Source: Cryptomeria japonica (taxonomy: Eukaryota > Streptophyta > Pinopsida > Cupressales > Cupressaceae). From it: 64,000 nucleotides of DNA. The stretch spans positions 205,899,364 to 205,963,363 of the forward strand of contig NC_081409.1 in NCBI RefSeq assembly GCF_030272615.1. Reading direction: 5' to 3'. Of this stretch, positions 32,284 to 43,000 are shown in pieces; position 1 is the first letter of the stretch, and every line of letters begins with the position of its first letter. The notes under the pieces were generated by a model. That model ran no database searches and was not told the origin of the DNA. It was given only the letters and a program-made list of their open reading frames with translations. Position numbers and translations under genes: made by a program.

Positions 32284-32901
32284 ATGACTTGTTTGAGTTC
32301 TTGGTTATCTGAAATTCTTGAAGCTCCTATGGATTCTTTGCTAAGATTAATAGGGATCAAGCGGCAAATGGATTTTGTAGGAGAAATTAAGGAGGAGATG
32401 TTGAAAGGCATCCTGTTCTTTTTGAATCCCCTGGTCATCAGGGCGATCATGAAAATCCTTAGGGATGATTATATTTTGAATGTAGACTGCACCAAAGCCA
32501 ATTCAAACATTGTCACAATGTTCTTGGCAGTGGCCATGCATTTTGAGAGTGACAGGAATGTGGTAATGAAACTTTGTAAAAAGGTCTTCAAGAAGGAACA
32601 GCTAGGAGAATTGGAATGGGTGATGGTCAATATTGACGAGGAGGTCACCGCTCTGAATCCTCGTGACTATGACAATCTCATTCGAATGAACAACCAGGTG
32701 CCTAGATATCCAATTCTGCCAATTGATGATCCGACGACCTTTGAAGCCTACAACCCAATTAGGCAAAGGAATCTCTTCTTCCTCATGTGGCTTTTGCAGA
32801 TTAAGAAAGTGACATGCAATAGGTGGTTGGCTAACTATTTGGAAGTGGAGAATATTGAAGTGGTCCCAGACAATTTGGTGATCCCCCCCCACCCTTGTTA
32901 A
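32284..32901 (+). CDS. Orphan 205-codon ORF, unrecognised
   Basis: An ATG-to-TAA frame of 205 codons without interruption in a gene-poor, AT-rich region. The protein has a hydrophobic, Leu/Ile-rich middle (ILFFLNPLVIRAIMKILRDD about 44-63), a conserved-looking acidic and aromatic stretch (NPRDYDNLI about 125) and LFFLMWLL near 168. There is no signal peptide, cysteine knuckle or known catalytic motif. Sequence from about 31900 to an AATAAA at 34248 looks like a 5' leader and long 3' UTR, so it could be a transcribed unit, a captured gene fragment in a non-autonomous element, or a chance frame. No function is proposed. Confidence 0.4.
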   Translation: MTCLSSWLSEILEAPMDSLLRLIGIKRQMDFVGEIKEEMLKGILFFLNPLVIRAIMKILRDDYILNVDCTKANSNIVTMFLAVAMHFESDRNVVMKLCKKVFKKEQLGELEWVMVNIDEEVTALNPRDYDNLIRMNNQVPRYPILPIDDPTTFEAYNPIRQRNLFFLMWLLQIKKVTCNRWLANYLEVENIEVVPDNLVIPPHPC

Positions 32902-33286
32902 TTCGCTAGCTAGCTCTAGAGAAAAGGCTCCAGAGGAGCTGGTAAGAAGATGTCGGGTTGGTTAGATGGGTCCATTGTGGTTTTTAATTTCTGCCTCTTT
33001 CTAACTCTCAAGTGTTTATAGTTTGTCTTTAGACTTATCTCAGACCTATCTTTCATTAGACTTATGGTTGCTTAGTTTTATTTTATGCGCTAACTTTAGT
33101 TTTGGTTCTATCTCTTAAGGTGGTTTATCCCTTCTCAGTTCGAACTTAGACCTCTTGTCTTTTTATTTTCTAGATCTTGTTTATGGGTTTAGATTATAAT
33201 TCTTATCTTCTTTGCTTTCTGGAAGTATTTATTAATCTTGTCGTTCCAAGCTCTTAATCTACGCTCACTTATTTTCTATTTGTATA

Positions 33287-33318
<32 letters not shown>

Positions 33319-34590
33319 TATTTCTTTTGGATGATAATGTATGATTCAGTAAGGAGGCTCGTCTCCGACTTCATGTGAAGGTTTTTATGTAGAATAAGCT
33401 AGCTTCTTTCTGAAATCTAGTTCAGGGTTATCTCCTCCTTTCTCCTCTCTTGCACATGATGTTTGTCTATGTTTAAAGGAGGAATCCATCTTGATTTCTC
33501 TCTGTGGTGTTTCAATTATTAGAATGCAAGAAAGATATGGTCTTGGGAAAGATTCAGTCTTATTGTTCTTTTCCGAATGGCTCCCCATCTCCCTGTTTGG
33601 TGCTATGAAATTGCTACATTATGATTTAGGCGGGATTCTGGATTTATAAATTCTTATCATTACTTATAGCTCTGCGGATGTTGTTGATTAATGGTAAAGG
33701 CTTGACACCATTGGTTGTGAGTATATTTTCGGACTAACATTTCTTGGAGTGATTTGATGTAGGACAAGTCTGAAAGTTTTCTGCAGGTTTGGTCACAATT
33801 AGCTTAGCAGTGATTTTCCCTTTGAGGGATATGGAGCTTTATTAATCATTCAGGGAGTTTCTTGATATTTTTCTCTCATTTATGCTTTGTAGTGTTTTCC
33901 TGACATTGATCTTGGTCGTAAGATCTTTTGCAGATAAGGGGGATAATTTGTAACCTTCTTTCAAGAGACTAGTTCCAAGCAATAAAGGGTTGAGTTGATG
34001 CAGACATCATTTTAAGGAATGAGTCGATTTTTTAGCACTTCAAAAATCTAGATCGATATCTCTCTCTCATTCAGTTTAGCCTTGATGGGATTTCCCCAAG
34101 GACTATTGTATCTTGTTCTTATTCACTTGCTATGTGTATCATTAGATTTTGATCCTCTAACGGATCTGGGCGAGACCAGACGTTTTCCTCCCTCCATTCT
34201 TTCCTATCGGTGCCCACAGTGAATGGAGTTGTAATCACTTTCTTTTAATTAATAAAATTTCTCTGACTTCAACCTTTTACTGATCATATATATATAAATA
34301 AATAATGACTAATTTTCAAAGTTAATAATAAATTATAAATAATAATAAAAAACAAATCATATGGAAATCAAATTAATTAATTAATAAATAAATAATTATA
34401 ATAAATTTAAAAGATTATAAATTAAATACAAAATTAAACTACATCAAAATCCAAATGCTAATAGAAATAATAATTTAAATGATAATTACAAATAAAAAAA
34501 TTATTAAATAAATAAAAAGAAAGTAAAACTAATAAATTAAGTCATGAAATTCTCACATACATAATATAACTAGCCCTTGCATAGTGATAT
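32902..34590. other. 3' flank of the orphan ORF, non-coding
   Basis: Pyrimidine-rich, UTR-like sequence with a (GT)n microsatellite and an AATAAA at 34248-34253, then AT-rich DNA. No coding is recognised. Confidence 0.5.
33290..33319. repeat. (GT)n microsatellite with one GGG interruption
   Basis: TG repeats broken once at 33298-33300. Confidence 0.9.
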
Positions 34591-34593
34591 ATA

Positions 34594-34787
34594 ATGAAAA
34601 TTTTGGAAATTTAAATATGAATGAATGTAAGTTTATTTAGAATATGTTAATGTATGGAGACCACTAATATATGAAGGTGTCATTGTTTTAATGAAAATTT
34701 TGGAAATTTAAATATGAATGAATGTAAGTTTATTTAGAATATGTTAATGTATGGAGACCACTAATATATGAAGGTGTCATTGTTTCA
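34594..34787. repeat. 97-bp tandem duplication, essentially identical copies
   Basis: Copies 34594-34690 and 34691-34787 match throughout by eye up to their last base or two. An (AT)10 run follows at 34802-34820. Such identity implies a recent event or an assembly artefact. Confidence 0.93.
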
Positions 34788-35269
34788 AAGATAACCTGAG
34801 ATATATATATATATATATATCAAACATTTAAAAATTAAATTGATTGAAGACAAAATATGTCAAATGAAGAGTTGAGTGTAGTAGATGTTGGTTACTAATT
34901 TTGAACTCTCTTAGATGACTTTTCCTTGAAAAAAATGGAAATAAGCTCTCATAAATGTATCGAAGGCAAATGTCAAAGAAAATTATCCCTTGTTCTTGAT
35001 GAACTTATGACAGTTAAAATCCCATAATCAGTCAATATTTTGAAACAAACAACACTTTTTAAATCAAAGATCAAAGACTAACCCTTTTAATTGTCCCTCA
35101 TCCTACAAATTTTATTTTTTGAAAATTTGTCATTTTTTGATTTAATTGTTAGCCTAAGTTTTGACCCAGATTTTGGCAATTTCTTGGTAGTATTTTTCTC
35201 ATTAAAATTACCATTGTGGTAGAATTAACCAATTCATTCCAAGTAATCTCTATTTATTGTTAAGATATA

Positions 35270-35480
35270 TATTTTTAAGATTTTGATTATTGAGTACTAA
35301 TAATCAAGATATATTATTGAGTGAAAATATTGATATATTTTTTTTACGAATTTTGATTATTGAATAATAATAATCAAGATATGTTATTGAGTGAAAATAT
35401 TGGTATATATATTGTTTTCTGAATTTTGATTATTGAATAATAATAATCAAGATATATTATTGAGTGAAAATATTGGTAAA
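35270..35480. repeat. Three tandem units of 70-73 bp with internal hairpins
   Basis: ATTTTGATTATTGA starts at 35280, 35350 and 35423. Each unit contains TTGATTATT..AATAATCAA, a self-complementary hairpin, and ends TATTGAGTGAAAATATTG. Confidence 0.9.
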
Positions 35481-35499
35481 ATTATCAAAAAAAAAATTT

Positions 35500-38203
35500 A
35501 AGAACATGATTTGTACACTTATAAACAAATGGCTAAAAAATTTAAATTTCAAATTGTAATTTTCAAATACCATTTAGTACAAATGAATATGATATAAGCA
35601 TTAATAAACTTGTTTTATATAAATAAATAAAAATCAATAATAAATAGTTAGAAATTTTTATGTATATTTGATTTTTAGTTAATAATTAATTATTACTTGT
35701 AAGTATAAATTTTATTTTTAAGAATTATTGTATCCTATTAATATTTTACAAAATTAAAATCAATTGGTAGTATTTTAAAATTAATAATCACAAAATTAAT
35801 CACTTAAAATAACTATCAATTATCTATAAATTTATTTTTAAAAATATAATTTTTTACTATAATTAAATTTTATTTTAAAAATTTTAATTAATTTTTAAAT
35901 ATTATTAATAATATTATTTTATATTAATTTTTTTAAAAGTTATTTAGCTATTAATACATTATTGTTGAAAAATATCAAAATCATAAAAAAATAACATTTA
36001 AATCTTAAAAATAATACTCTCAGGAAAAAAGACATCGCAACTTTTGTAAAATATGTCAAAAGTTTCCCTTATCATTTTTTAAATGGGCGGCAACAAAAAA
36101 TTCGTTGAATATTATATCTTTACTCAAAACAAAATCGTGACCTGAAAACAAAGCGGGAAGCAGTGACGTAATTAAAACGGGATACGTGAGACATTCTCAG
36201 CGGCCAAAGCCCACGTAAAATAGCCTATCAGATAACTACTTAAGTTAGTCACTCCATGTGCCCTTGAAAGTTGTTTACCTTTTAGATTAGGGTAAAAATA
36301 AATCTCAACTCACATAGATGGTATTTTTTTTTGAGAAACCGTGTCAAATTAGACTTGCATCGAGAATCCTCGCTAAAACTATACACCTTTAGAAATTTAA
36401 ATAATATAGTGTAAATTGATAAACAACAAATAATGCACAAAATATTTTTGTAACACCACGTGAAATGAAAAAATAGGCTAAGAAAGTTATGTAAGGAAAC
36501 AATTCGGGAAGAGATTTACAATAGAAACAAGTGCCACGTAGTGGCTAGTAATTGCCATTTATATTTGTAAAAGTAATTGAGTAAGCTTTTTTCAAACAAT
36601 TAGCAAATAGAAGAGATTAATAATTTTGTAATGTAGCTTTAATCGAATCCTATCCCTAATTAAATTGTAATCTTATTTGAACCCTAACTATAATACTAAT
36701 TGAATCCTAAATTTAACTATAATAATCCCTAACCTAAATTGAACACTAATCTTAACCCTTACCCTAACCCTATTTTAACTCTAATAAAAGTATTGTCTCT
36801 AATTCCAATTATAACTTTAATCTTAATTGAATTGTATTCAAACCTATTTGAATCCTAACCATAATTTAACCCTAACAGTAAATCAAAAGTTTTACATAAC
36901 TTAACTTTATACCTAATCCTTACCCTAAGTAAATCCTTACCTTAACTATATCTGAACTATAACCATAATTTAACCCTAACTCAAAAATTTATTTTATAAC
37001 TTTAATTAAACACTACTTGAATCATAGTCATAGCCTTAATTGAACCCTACTTCTAATTAAACTCTAACACTAACCTATACATCTAACCCTAATTGAAATA
37101 TAATCCTAGCCTATTTGTAATAGTAATTGAATATTTTTGTTCAAACAATTAGCAAGTAGAAGAGATTAATTAAAAGAATCATACAATTAATTATATAAAA
37201 TTATTTTTTAAAATTTTTTTTCAATTAAGAATACTATAACTATTCTTAAATAGTAGTAAAGAAAATTTAAATATTTACTATAGCAAAAGAGACAGAAGTG
37301 ACAACAATTTTTATTTATATTACATTTTGTATTAATATTCATTATATTATTTTTTCACCTAGTTTCAATAATAAAGGCAGAATTTATTTGTCGTGGTAGT
37401 TATCTTGTAACATATATCAAATAAAAAAAACTTGGTTTTTTTTCTCAATTTTTTATATTATCAAATTGCATGAGTATAAATAAAATAAAGCATTAAAGGA
37501 TTTAAAGATTTAGATACAGATTCTAAATAATTTGAAAAGAAAATTAAAATATACTAGATATTATTTTAATGCACCTACAAAATTGCCTAAAAAAATTCAT
37601 GTAGAAAGTGGATCCAGGAAATCCGGTAATAAGATGCAAATTATTTGAGCCAATTATATTGAAGAAAAACAATTTCTAATTTGAAAACTTAAAAATCATG
37701 CATCTTAACTATTTGAAAATTGAAAAAAAAAATATCGATTTTTTTTAATAGATATAATTAGTGGAAAAGTAATTGAATAATAAAGAGTTAATGAAAATTG
37801 GTTGCAACCGATTGCAATAGTACTAGCCTAATGACAAGTACTGATAAGAAATTAAATAGCTTTTTGGTAGCAACATTTAACAATTAGCTAAATGAAAAAA
37901 GTAAGGACCAATATTCATTAATTGGTCATGTACTATTTGCAGGCGGTAATTAAGTTTGTCATTGAATAATGCAATACCATTTCCGTAAACAACAAAGATG
38001 ACGATACAATGAATGGAAAAGTGCTTTAACCTGCAAAGCGGGACATGGGAGTACTCATGAAATTAATGCCTTGAACAGTGATGGTGAAATAGCCAAATGA
38101 ACGGACAAGATGATTTTGATCGTCTTGAATGGTTAAAGTAGCGTTTTGAATTGTTTAAAGTAGTCTGTCTAATTCATATAAGGATACGCCTTCGACATAA
38201 ATA
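35500..38203. other. AT-rich, gene-free stretch
   Basis: Very AT-rich with no open frame above background. It includes the telomere-like tract at 36640-37110 and a repeated AGCAAATAGAAGAGATTAAT / AGCAAGTAGAAGAGATTAAT flank (about 36600 and 37150) bracketing it. Confidence 0.6.
36640..37110. repeat. Degenerate telomere-like (AACCCTAA) tract
   Basis: More than twenty CCCTAA/CCTAAC-like words are interspersed with TTGAA and TAATT spacers, for example ACCCTAACCCTA near 36765. The pattern is irregular and lacks long perfect TTTAGGG arrays, so it is a decayed interstitial telomere-like or simple repeat. Confidence 0.7.
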
Positions 38204-38411
38204 ATCTTTATGTACATGGTAATATATAATTAGCAATTGCATATTGGTGTGCAATGGGTACATCGAAGAGTTGTCGAAGGCCAATCAAAGACTTTTTTAG
38301 TCTATTTTTTCCATATGTTTATGTAGTAGATTAGGTCAATTGGCAGGTTGTTTAGCAAATAATGTTGTTTGTGCAACAAAGGTCTCAATAGAGAATTGGT
38401 AGATTCAAATC

Positions 38412-38907
38412 TGTGAGACATGGACCAGCTCTGATACCATGTGAGATTTTGCCAAGATCAAGAAGCAATGGAAAGCAAAAATAAGAGAGAATAAAATAAA
38501 TGATCGAAATAAACTATATTCTATCAAGATGAAAAATATTGATCAACTGGATCATCAATCGATGTTACATACAATGAATATGAGCCTGCTTATATAGGCA
38601 AGGCTATATGGATATGTGAGCACACAAACATGACATGTGGCTCAATGAGAAACAAGGGTAGGTAGGAAATAGGTGTGGGTAGGTAGGAGAAACAATATAA
38701 TAGTCCACATGAGGTGGATCACCCAATGAATGTGGAGTGTAACAGCAAGATCACACCATAAAAGGTGGAAATTCTCCTACACACATTATCCCAATGTGGC
38801 ACAAACACCCAAGTGTCTCATACCCAAACTACTATGAAATGCATGTACCTAAGTAAACTTAAGTAAGGTGTAATAATATCCAAGATGAATAATTATTTAC
38901 ACCAACA
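38412..38907 (-). repeat. 3' LTR (left end) of the gag-only element
   Basis: On the minus strand it begins TGTTGGTGTAAATAATTATT and ends CATGTCTCACA. The last 28 bases contain a second copy of the primer-site sequence. A TATATAAG box lies at 38589-38596. Confidence 0.95.
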
Positions 38908-38919
38908 CCCCCCCTTAAG
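38908..38919 (-). promoter_or_regulatory. Polypurine tract of the gag-only element
   Basis: The reverse complement ends AAGGGGGGG directly before the 3' LTR. Confidence 0.8.
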
Positions 38920-39130
38920 TGCAACTTAGGGGAATGCACTTAAGTCTACAATGCAACTAAGCAATGCAAGATGGGTCCCGGCTACAAGGCCATGTTAGGT
39001 ACTCATGTACAAATGCAAATGCACGAAAACCAATGCAAGGAAATCTCTCACAAAGCAGGGAAAGAGAGAAAAACCCAATGGGAAAAAAACCTCCCCCAAA
39101 AGAGAGATAAAAACTAGATACAAAGAACTC

Positions 39131-41350
39131 TCATAGAAGTATGTGAAGGACAAAACCCCATGTGAGGAAAAAGTCCCCCCCATATGAGAGAAGAAGAAGA
39201 GAGACTAGGAAGCCCCCCCTCAATCTGGAATCTACACCAATGATAGAAGCTTGAAGATGAATGAAGAAACTGCTCCATGAACGTCGAACAACATTCCTCC
39301 CCTTAGGAAGAAACAAAACCAAAGGTGTATCCATGAAGTCTCCCAAACCATGAAGGGAAGATGAAGCAAAAATACTCATGATGAAAGGAATCTCTGAAAA
39401 CTGCTCAAGTGTCCCCATGTCAATGCTGAAAGGTACCCCCTCCAAGGGTGGTAAACTGTGCCACACTGCTGAAAAAGGCACTCCAAGATCTAGTGGAGAT
39501 GAATGTAGAACAATATCCAAAGACTCATATGTATCCTCAAAAGATAAAGAGACCTCCTCCAAGTGTTGTACAAAAGTATCCACAATCATGTCAACCTCTA
39601 AAGATTGATCATGTAGAGAATGCACAAGAGGGTTAGAGTTATCCCTCGCAACAATCAAAGAAGGATCATCTTCATCAAAGAGAAGATGAATGTCATGAAT
39701 GGTGTCTCCCAAATTTGCAATGTAGGAGTCCACAAACAAACCTGCAATGTCTGTCAAGTAGGCATCCCAATCAACTGAAGCTGGAAGACATGAAATATCC
39801 CGTTGCACTGAATCATAAGAAGGCAAAATTGTCGCACTAGCTGCATCATTAGGTGCAATAGGTGGTGTGATATCAATAGAAGGAGATGAAATGCAAGGCT
39901 CAAGAACGGGGTCACATGTGAGAATCCCCAAGTTCAAATGCCCAAAGTTCTCCTCAAAATATGAATCATCAACATAGGAAGAATCAACCTCATCAATAGG
40001 ACCAAAATCTGAAAAAGAGTACAACCAAGATGCATGATCAACCACCCCAGTCGCAATGATAGCTCCACTCTCCAAGTCTCTAATGATAACTGAATCAGGT
40101 GTAAACTCCACAGTTTTCCTAGTTGCCCCATGTGTGATTTGATAGATGGAAAGAAGATTATTTGTCAAGTGGGGTACACACAACACATCATTGAAGGAGT
40201 TATCCCTAATGGAAATAGATCCTTTCCCAATCACATCCATGTATGTATGATTGCCCATCAAAATCAGCGGCATGTGGCAAGGCTCAAATGTAGAAAACAT
40301 AGACTGCGAAGATGCCATATGATGAGAAGCCCCTAAATCTAGAAGCCATCTCCCTGAATCATGACTTGTAGTAGCACAAAGAGCTTGTTCCTTTCCTTTA
40401 TCTATCCCAAAGGAGTGATCCTTTCCTTTATCCTTGGAAGAAGAAGCCGATGTAGACATTCTAGAAGGTAGGTTGATTCTATTCTTCTCAAGAAGATTCT
40501 TCAACTCATCAATATCCTTCTTATAACAATGATGTTCATCATGTCCTAACTTCTTGCAATATCCACAAAAAAGATTTTCCTTATATGATTTCCTCTTAGA
40601 TGAGAATGGTGAATCACCTTGTTGTGGAGAGGAAGATTGTGCTCCATCTTGTTGTGGTTTAGACTTAGGTTTCTTTTGATTATTGCCTTTTCCTTGATTA
40701 CTTTGATTCCCTTTGTTAGCCACCAAAGCTTGTGACTTTGAAGATTTTAGAATCCCCATCATGGTCAACTTAGATTGCTCAAGTATCAACGTCTCCGTGA
40801 ATGAATCAAATGAGGGAGAAGTGTATGAGGAACCTTGAGCTAACCTATGGGTGTGAAAGATAGATACAAAGGTTGCATACACTGAAGGAAGCTTGTCCAA
40901 CAAGTTATAAACCAATTGAGCATCCTTTTTGTCAATTCCACAATCCTTTAGCTTTGCTCTTAACTCAGTTGCTTTTGTGACATAATCTTGGATTGTATCA
41001 AAATCCTTGGGATCCAAAGTTGTGAGTTCACTATCAAGCTTGTAGCCCTTAATCTCATCAACTTGACCATACAATTTCTTAAAAATATCCCAAACCTCTT
41101 TAATTGTTGTACACTTATCAATGTGAAAAATGAGATCATCTGATACATACTTTCTAAGAGTTCCAAGTGCCATAGCATTCTTAGTAAGCCATTCAATTTG
41201 AGCATTTGGATCAGCCTTAGGATCAGGTGGTGCTGTAATAGTTTCATTTACATAATGAATGAGTCCTTTTTCCATTAGTTTACTCCATGCCTTAATTTTC
41301 CATGATGCATAATTATGAGGAGTTAAAAGTGGAAATTTAGGAGAACCCAT
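39131..41350 (-). CDS. Copia-type Gag-protease protein with novel C-terminal extension, intact
   Basis: 739 codons without a stop. The start chosen is the ATG at 41350, because MGSPKFPLLTPHNYASWKIKAW is the usual copia Gag opening; the frame extends 22 codons further upstream without an ATG. Residues 1-210 are UBN2-type Gag (LDKLPSVYATFV about 170). A basic, Gln/Lys-rich linker precedes a cysteine knuckle CGYCKKLGHDEHHC (about 259-273). A retroviral-type protease follows with LLDLGASHHM (about 335), where the usual D-S/T-G reads DLG, so activity is doubtful. A pre-integrase-like WLYSFSDF lies near 438. From about 450 to 739 an acidic, Ser/Asp/Leu-rich region with no recognised domain replaces integrase and RT, ending in a hydrophobic tail. 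It would form or enter virus-like particles made with a partner element's enzymes. Confidence 0.88.
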   Translation of the reverse strand: MGSPKFPLLTPHNYASWKIKAWSKLMEKGLIHYVNETITAPPDPKADPNAQIEWLTKNAMALGTLRKYVSDDLIFHIDKCTTIKEVWDIFKKLYGQVDEIKGYKLDSELTTLDPKDFDTIQDYVTKATELRAKLKDCGIDKKDAQLVYNLLDKLPSVYATFVSIFHTHRLAQGSSYTSPSFDSFTETLILEQSKLTMMGILKSSKSQALVANKGNQSNQGKGNNQKKPKSKPQQDGAQSSSPQQGDSPFSSKRKSYKENLFCGYCKKLGHDEHHCYKKDIDELKNLLEKNRINLPSRMSTSASSSKDKGKDHSFGIDKGKEQALCATTSHDSGRWLLDLGASHHMASSQSMFSTFEPCHMPLILMGNHTYMDVIGKGSISIRDNSFNDVLCVPHLTNNLLSIYQITHGATRKTVEFTPDSVIIRDLESGAIIATGVVDHASWLYSFSDFGPIDEVDSSYVDDSYFEENFGHLNLGILTCDPVLEPCISSPSIDITPPIAPNDAASATILPSYDSVQRDISCLPASVDWDAYLTDIAGLFVDSYIANLGDTIHDIHLLFDEDDPSLIVARDNSNPLVHSLHDQSLEVDMIVDTFVQHLEEVSLSFEDTYESLDIVLHSSPLDLGVPFSAVWHSLPPLEGVPFSIDMGTLEQFSEIPFIMSIFASSSLHGLGDFMDTPLVLFLPKGRNVVRRSWSSFFIHLQASIIGVDSRLRGGFLVSLLLLSYGGDFFLTWGFVLHILL

Positions 41351-42183
41351 AGCACCAAAATGAAAAAACACAAGATAGAGAGAGGCACAATCACACAAGA
41401 CACACCCCCCCCCCAAAAAAAAAAAACTCGATCAAGAAATCCCCCCAAAATGGTGATTTTGGCACTTTATACTTAGTGCGTATACAATGGGCCACTTGCA
41501 AAACAAGGCAAAGTGGACTTCTGATTTCAATTTACAACTTCTCAAAATGAGATCTAAGAGACTTCAACAAATACTACTAGTGATCTAAACTGAGATCCAA
41601 GCAAAATGCAAGTACCAAATATGCCAAAAATGGTCAAATACTGAAAGTACAATTTCTACTTAAAATCACTGCAAACAGATAGCAGATTATGAAAGTAGAT
41701 GAAAAAATATGCATTTTCAAAAAAAAATGGCACCTGAAAAGGAGTCCATATGAGCCCAAATGAAGCCTCCAAAGTTGTAAAAATCAAGATTTCACGATTT
41801 CCAAAAAACCTGTATCCAAAAATTAGAAACATTCTACACCACTGTATAGATCACGAAATTCTACCCCAAAACAAAAAAAAACTCTCGAAAAAACGAGTCC
41901 GGATGAGTGAGATATCGCTATTTGAAAATTGCCTGCAAAATTATAATTTCTGAAAAATTTCCGCCGGAGCGTCAAACTTCAAATGCCTCTAGATTTGACC
42001 TCCAAAGTCCGATTTGGATGAAACAAAAGGCAAAACTGACTTTCTTGGACCTCCTCAATCCAATGGTAACCTCAGATTTGAACCATCAAGCTTCAATAAT
42101 AACCTGCAATAGAAAACTCCAAAATACACAACCCCAAATAGCATCAAATTTCTCTCAATCAGCAAACCAATGACACTCTAATG

Positions 42184-42195
42184 GCTCTGATACCA
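42184..42195 (-). promoter_or_regulatory. Primer binding site of the gag-only element
   Basis: The reverse complement reads TGGTATCAGAGC immediately after the minus-strand 5' LTR. Confidence 0.9.
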
Positions 42196-42691
42196 TGTGA
42201 GACATGGACCAGCTCTAATACCATTTGAGATTTTGCCAAGATCAAGAGGCAATGGAAAGAAAAAATAAGAGAGAACAAAATAAATGATAGAAATAAACTA
42301 TATTCTATCAAGATGAAAAATATTGATCAATTGGATCATCAATCGATGTTACATACAATGAATATGAGCCTTCTTATATAGGCAAGGCTATATGGATATG
42401 TGAGCACACAAACATGACATGTGGCTCAATAAGAAACAAGGGTAGGTAGGAAATAGATGCGGGTAGGTAGGAGAAACAATATAATAGTCCACATGAGGTG
42501 GATCACCCACTGAATGTGGAGTGTAACAACAAGATCACACCATAAAAGGTGGAAATTCTCCTACACACATTATCCCAATGTGGCACAAACGCCCAAGTGT
42601 CTCATACCCAAACTACTATGAAATGCATGTACCTAAGTAAACTTAAGTAAGGTGTAATAATATCCAAGATGAATAATTATTTACACCAACA
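42196..42691 (-). repeat. 5' LTR (right end) of the gag-only element
   Basis: 496 bp with the same ends as the left copy. The active promoter for the minus-strand transcript should be its TATATAAG at 42373-42380. Its internal primer-like copy (about 42213-42224) has one substitution. Confidence 0.95.
42373..42380 (-). promoter_or_regulatory. TATA box in the 5' LTR of the gag-only element
   Basis: TATATAAG on the minus strand, conserved in both LTR copies. Confidence 0.5.
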
Positions 42692-42910
42692 AAATCAACT
42701 ATGCATGCATTAAATATAAGCTCATGTGAAGTTGAAATAAAGAGAGAAGAAGAGGTAAAGAGAGAGGCTTATATAAAGATGGAAGAGAAAAATATAGAGA
42801 GAGGGAGAGAGAGTTGGTTGAGAGATGTCCAAATAAATCTAGTGATAGAGTGGGAGAGGAGAAGATAGAAGTAGAGCTGAAGATAGAGAAAGAGAGGAAG
42901 ATGAAGAAAA

Positions 42911-42912
<2 letters not shown>

Positions 42913-42945
<33 letters not shown>
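42913..42945. repeat. (AG)n microsatellite
   Basis: Uninterrupted AG run inside the purine-rich tail of repeat copy B. Confidence 0.95.
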
Positions 42946-42948
<3 letters not shown>

Positions 42949-43000
42949 AGCGATAGAGAGAGAGAGAGAGATGAACAAGGGAAATTCGTAAGGGGGGTCA

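Larger units (their letters stand above)
38412..42691 (-). mobile_element. Non-autonomous LTR element carrying gag and protease only (TR-GAG-like)
   Basis: TSD AAATC lies at 38407-38411 and 42692-42696. Two 496-bp LTRs occupy 38412-38907 and 42196-42691 and differ at about 14 positions by eye (about 97%). The element reads on the minus strand: 5' LTR at the right, primer site 42184-42195, one long coding frame, purine tract 38908-38919, and 3' LTR at the left. The interior is 3.29 kb and codes for Gag and a protease-like domain followed by an unrelated extension; integrase and RT are absent. Terminal-repeat elements keeping Gag alone are known in plants; mobility must come from another copia element. 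Confidence 0.95.
38204..43000. repeat. Dispersed repeat copy B, split by the LTR element
   Basis: 38204-38411 matches copy A (GTGCAATGGGTACATCGAAGAG; GTGCAACAAAGGTCTCAAT). The match resumes after the insertion at 42692 (AAATCAACTATGCATGCAT against AATCAACCATGCATCC) and ends in a GAGA-rich block. Confidence 0.75.
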
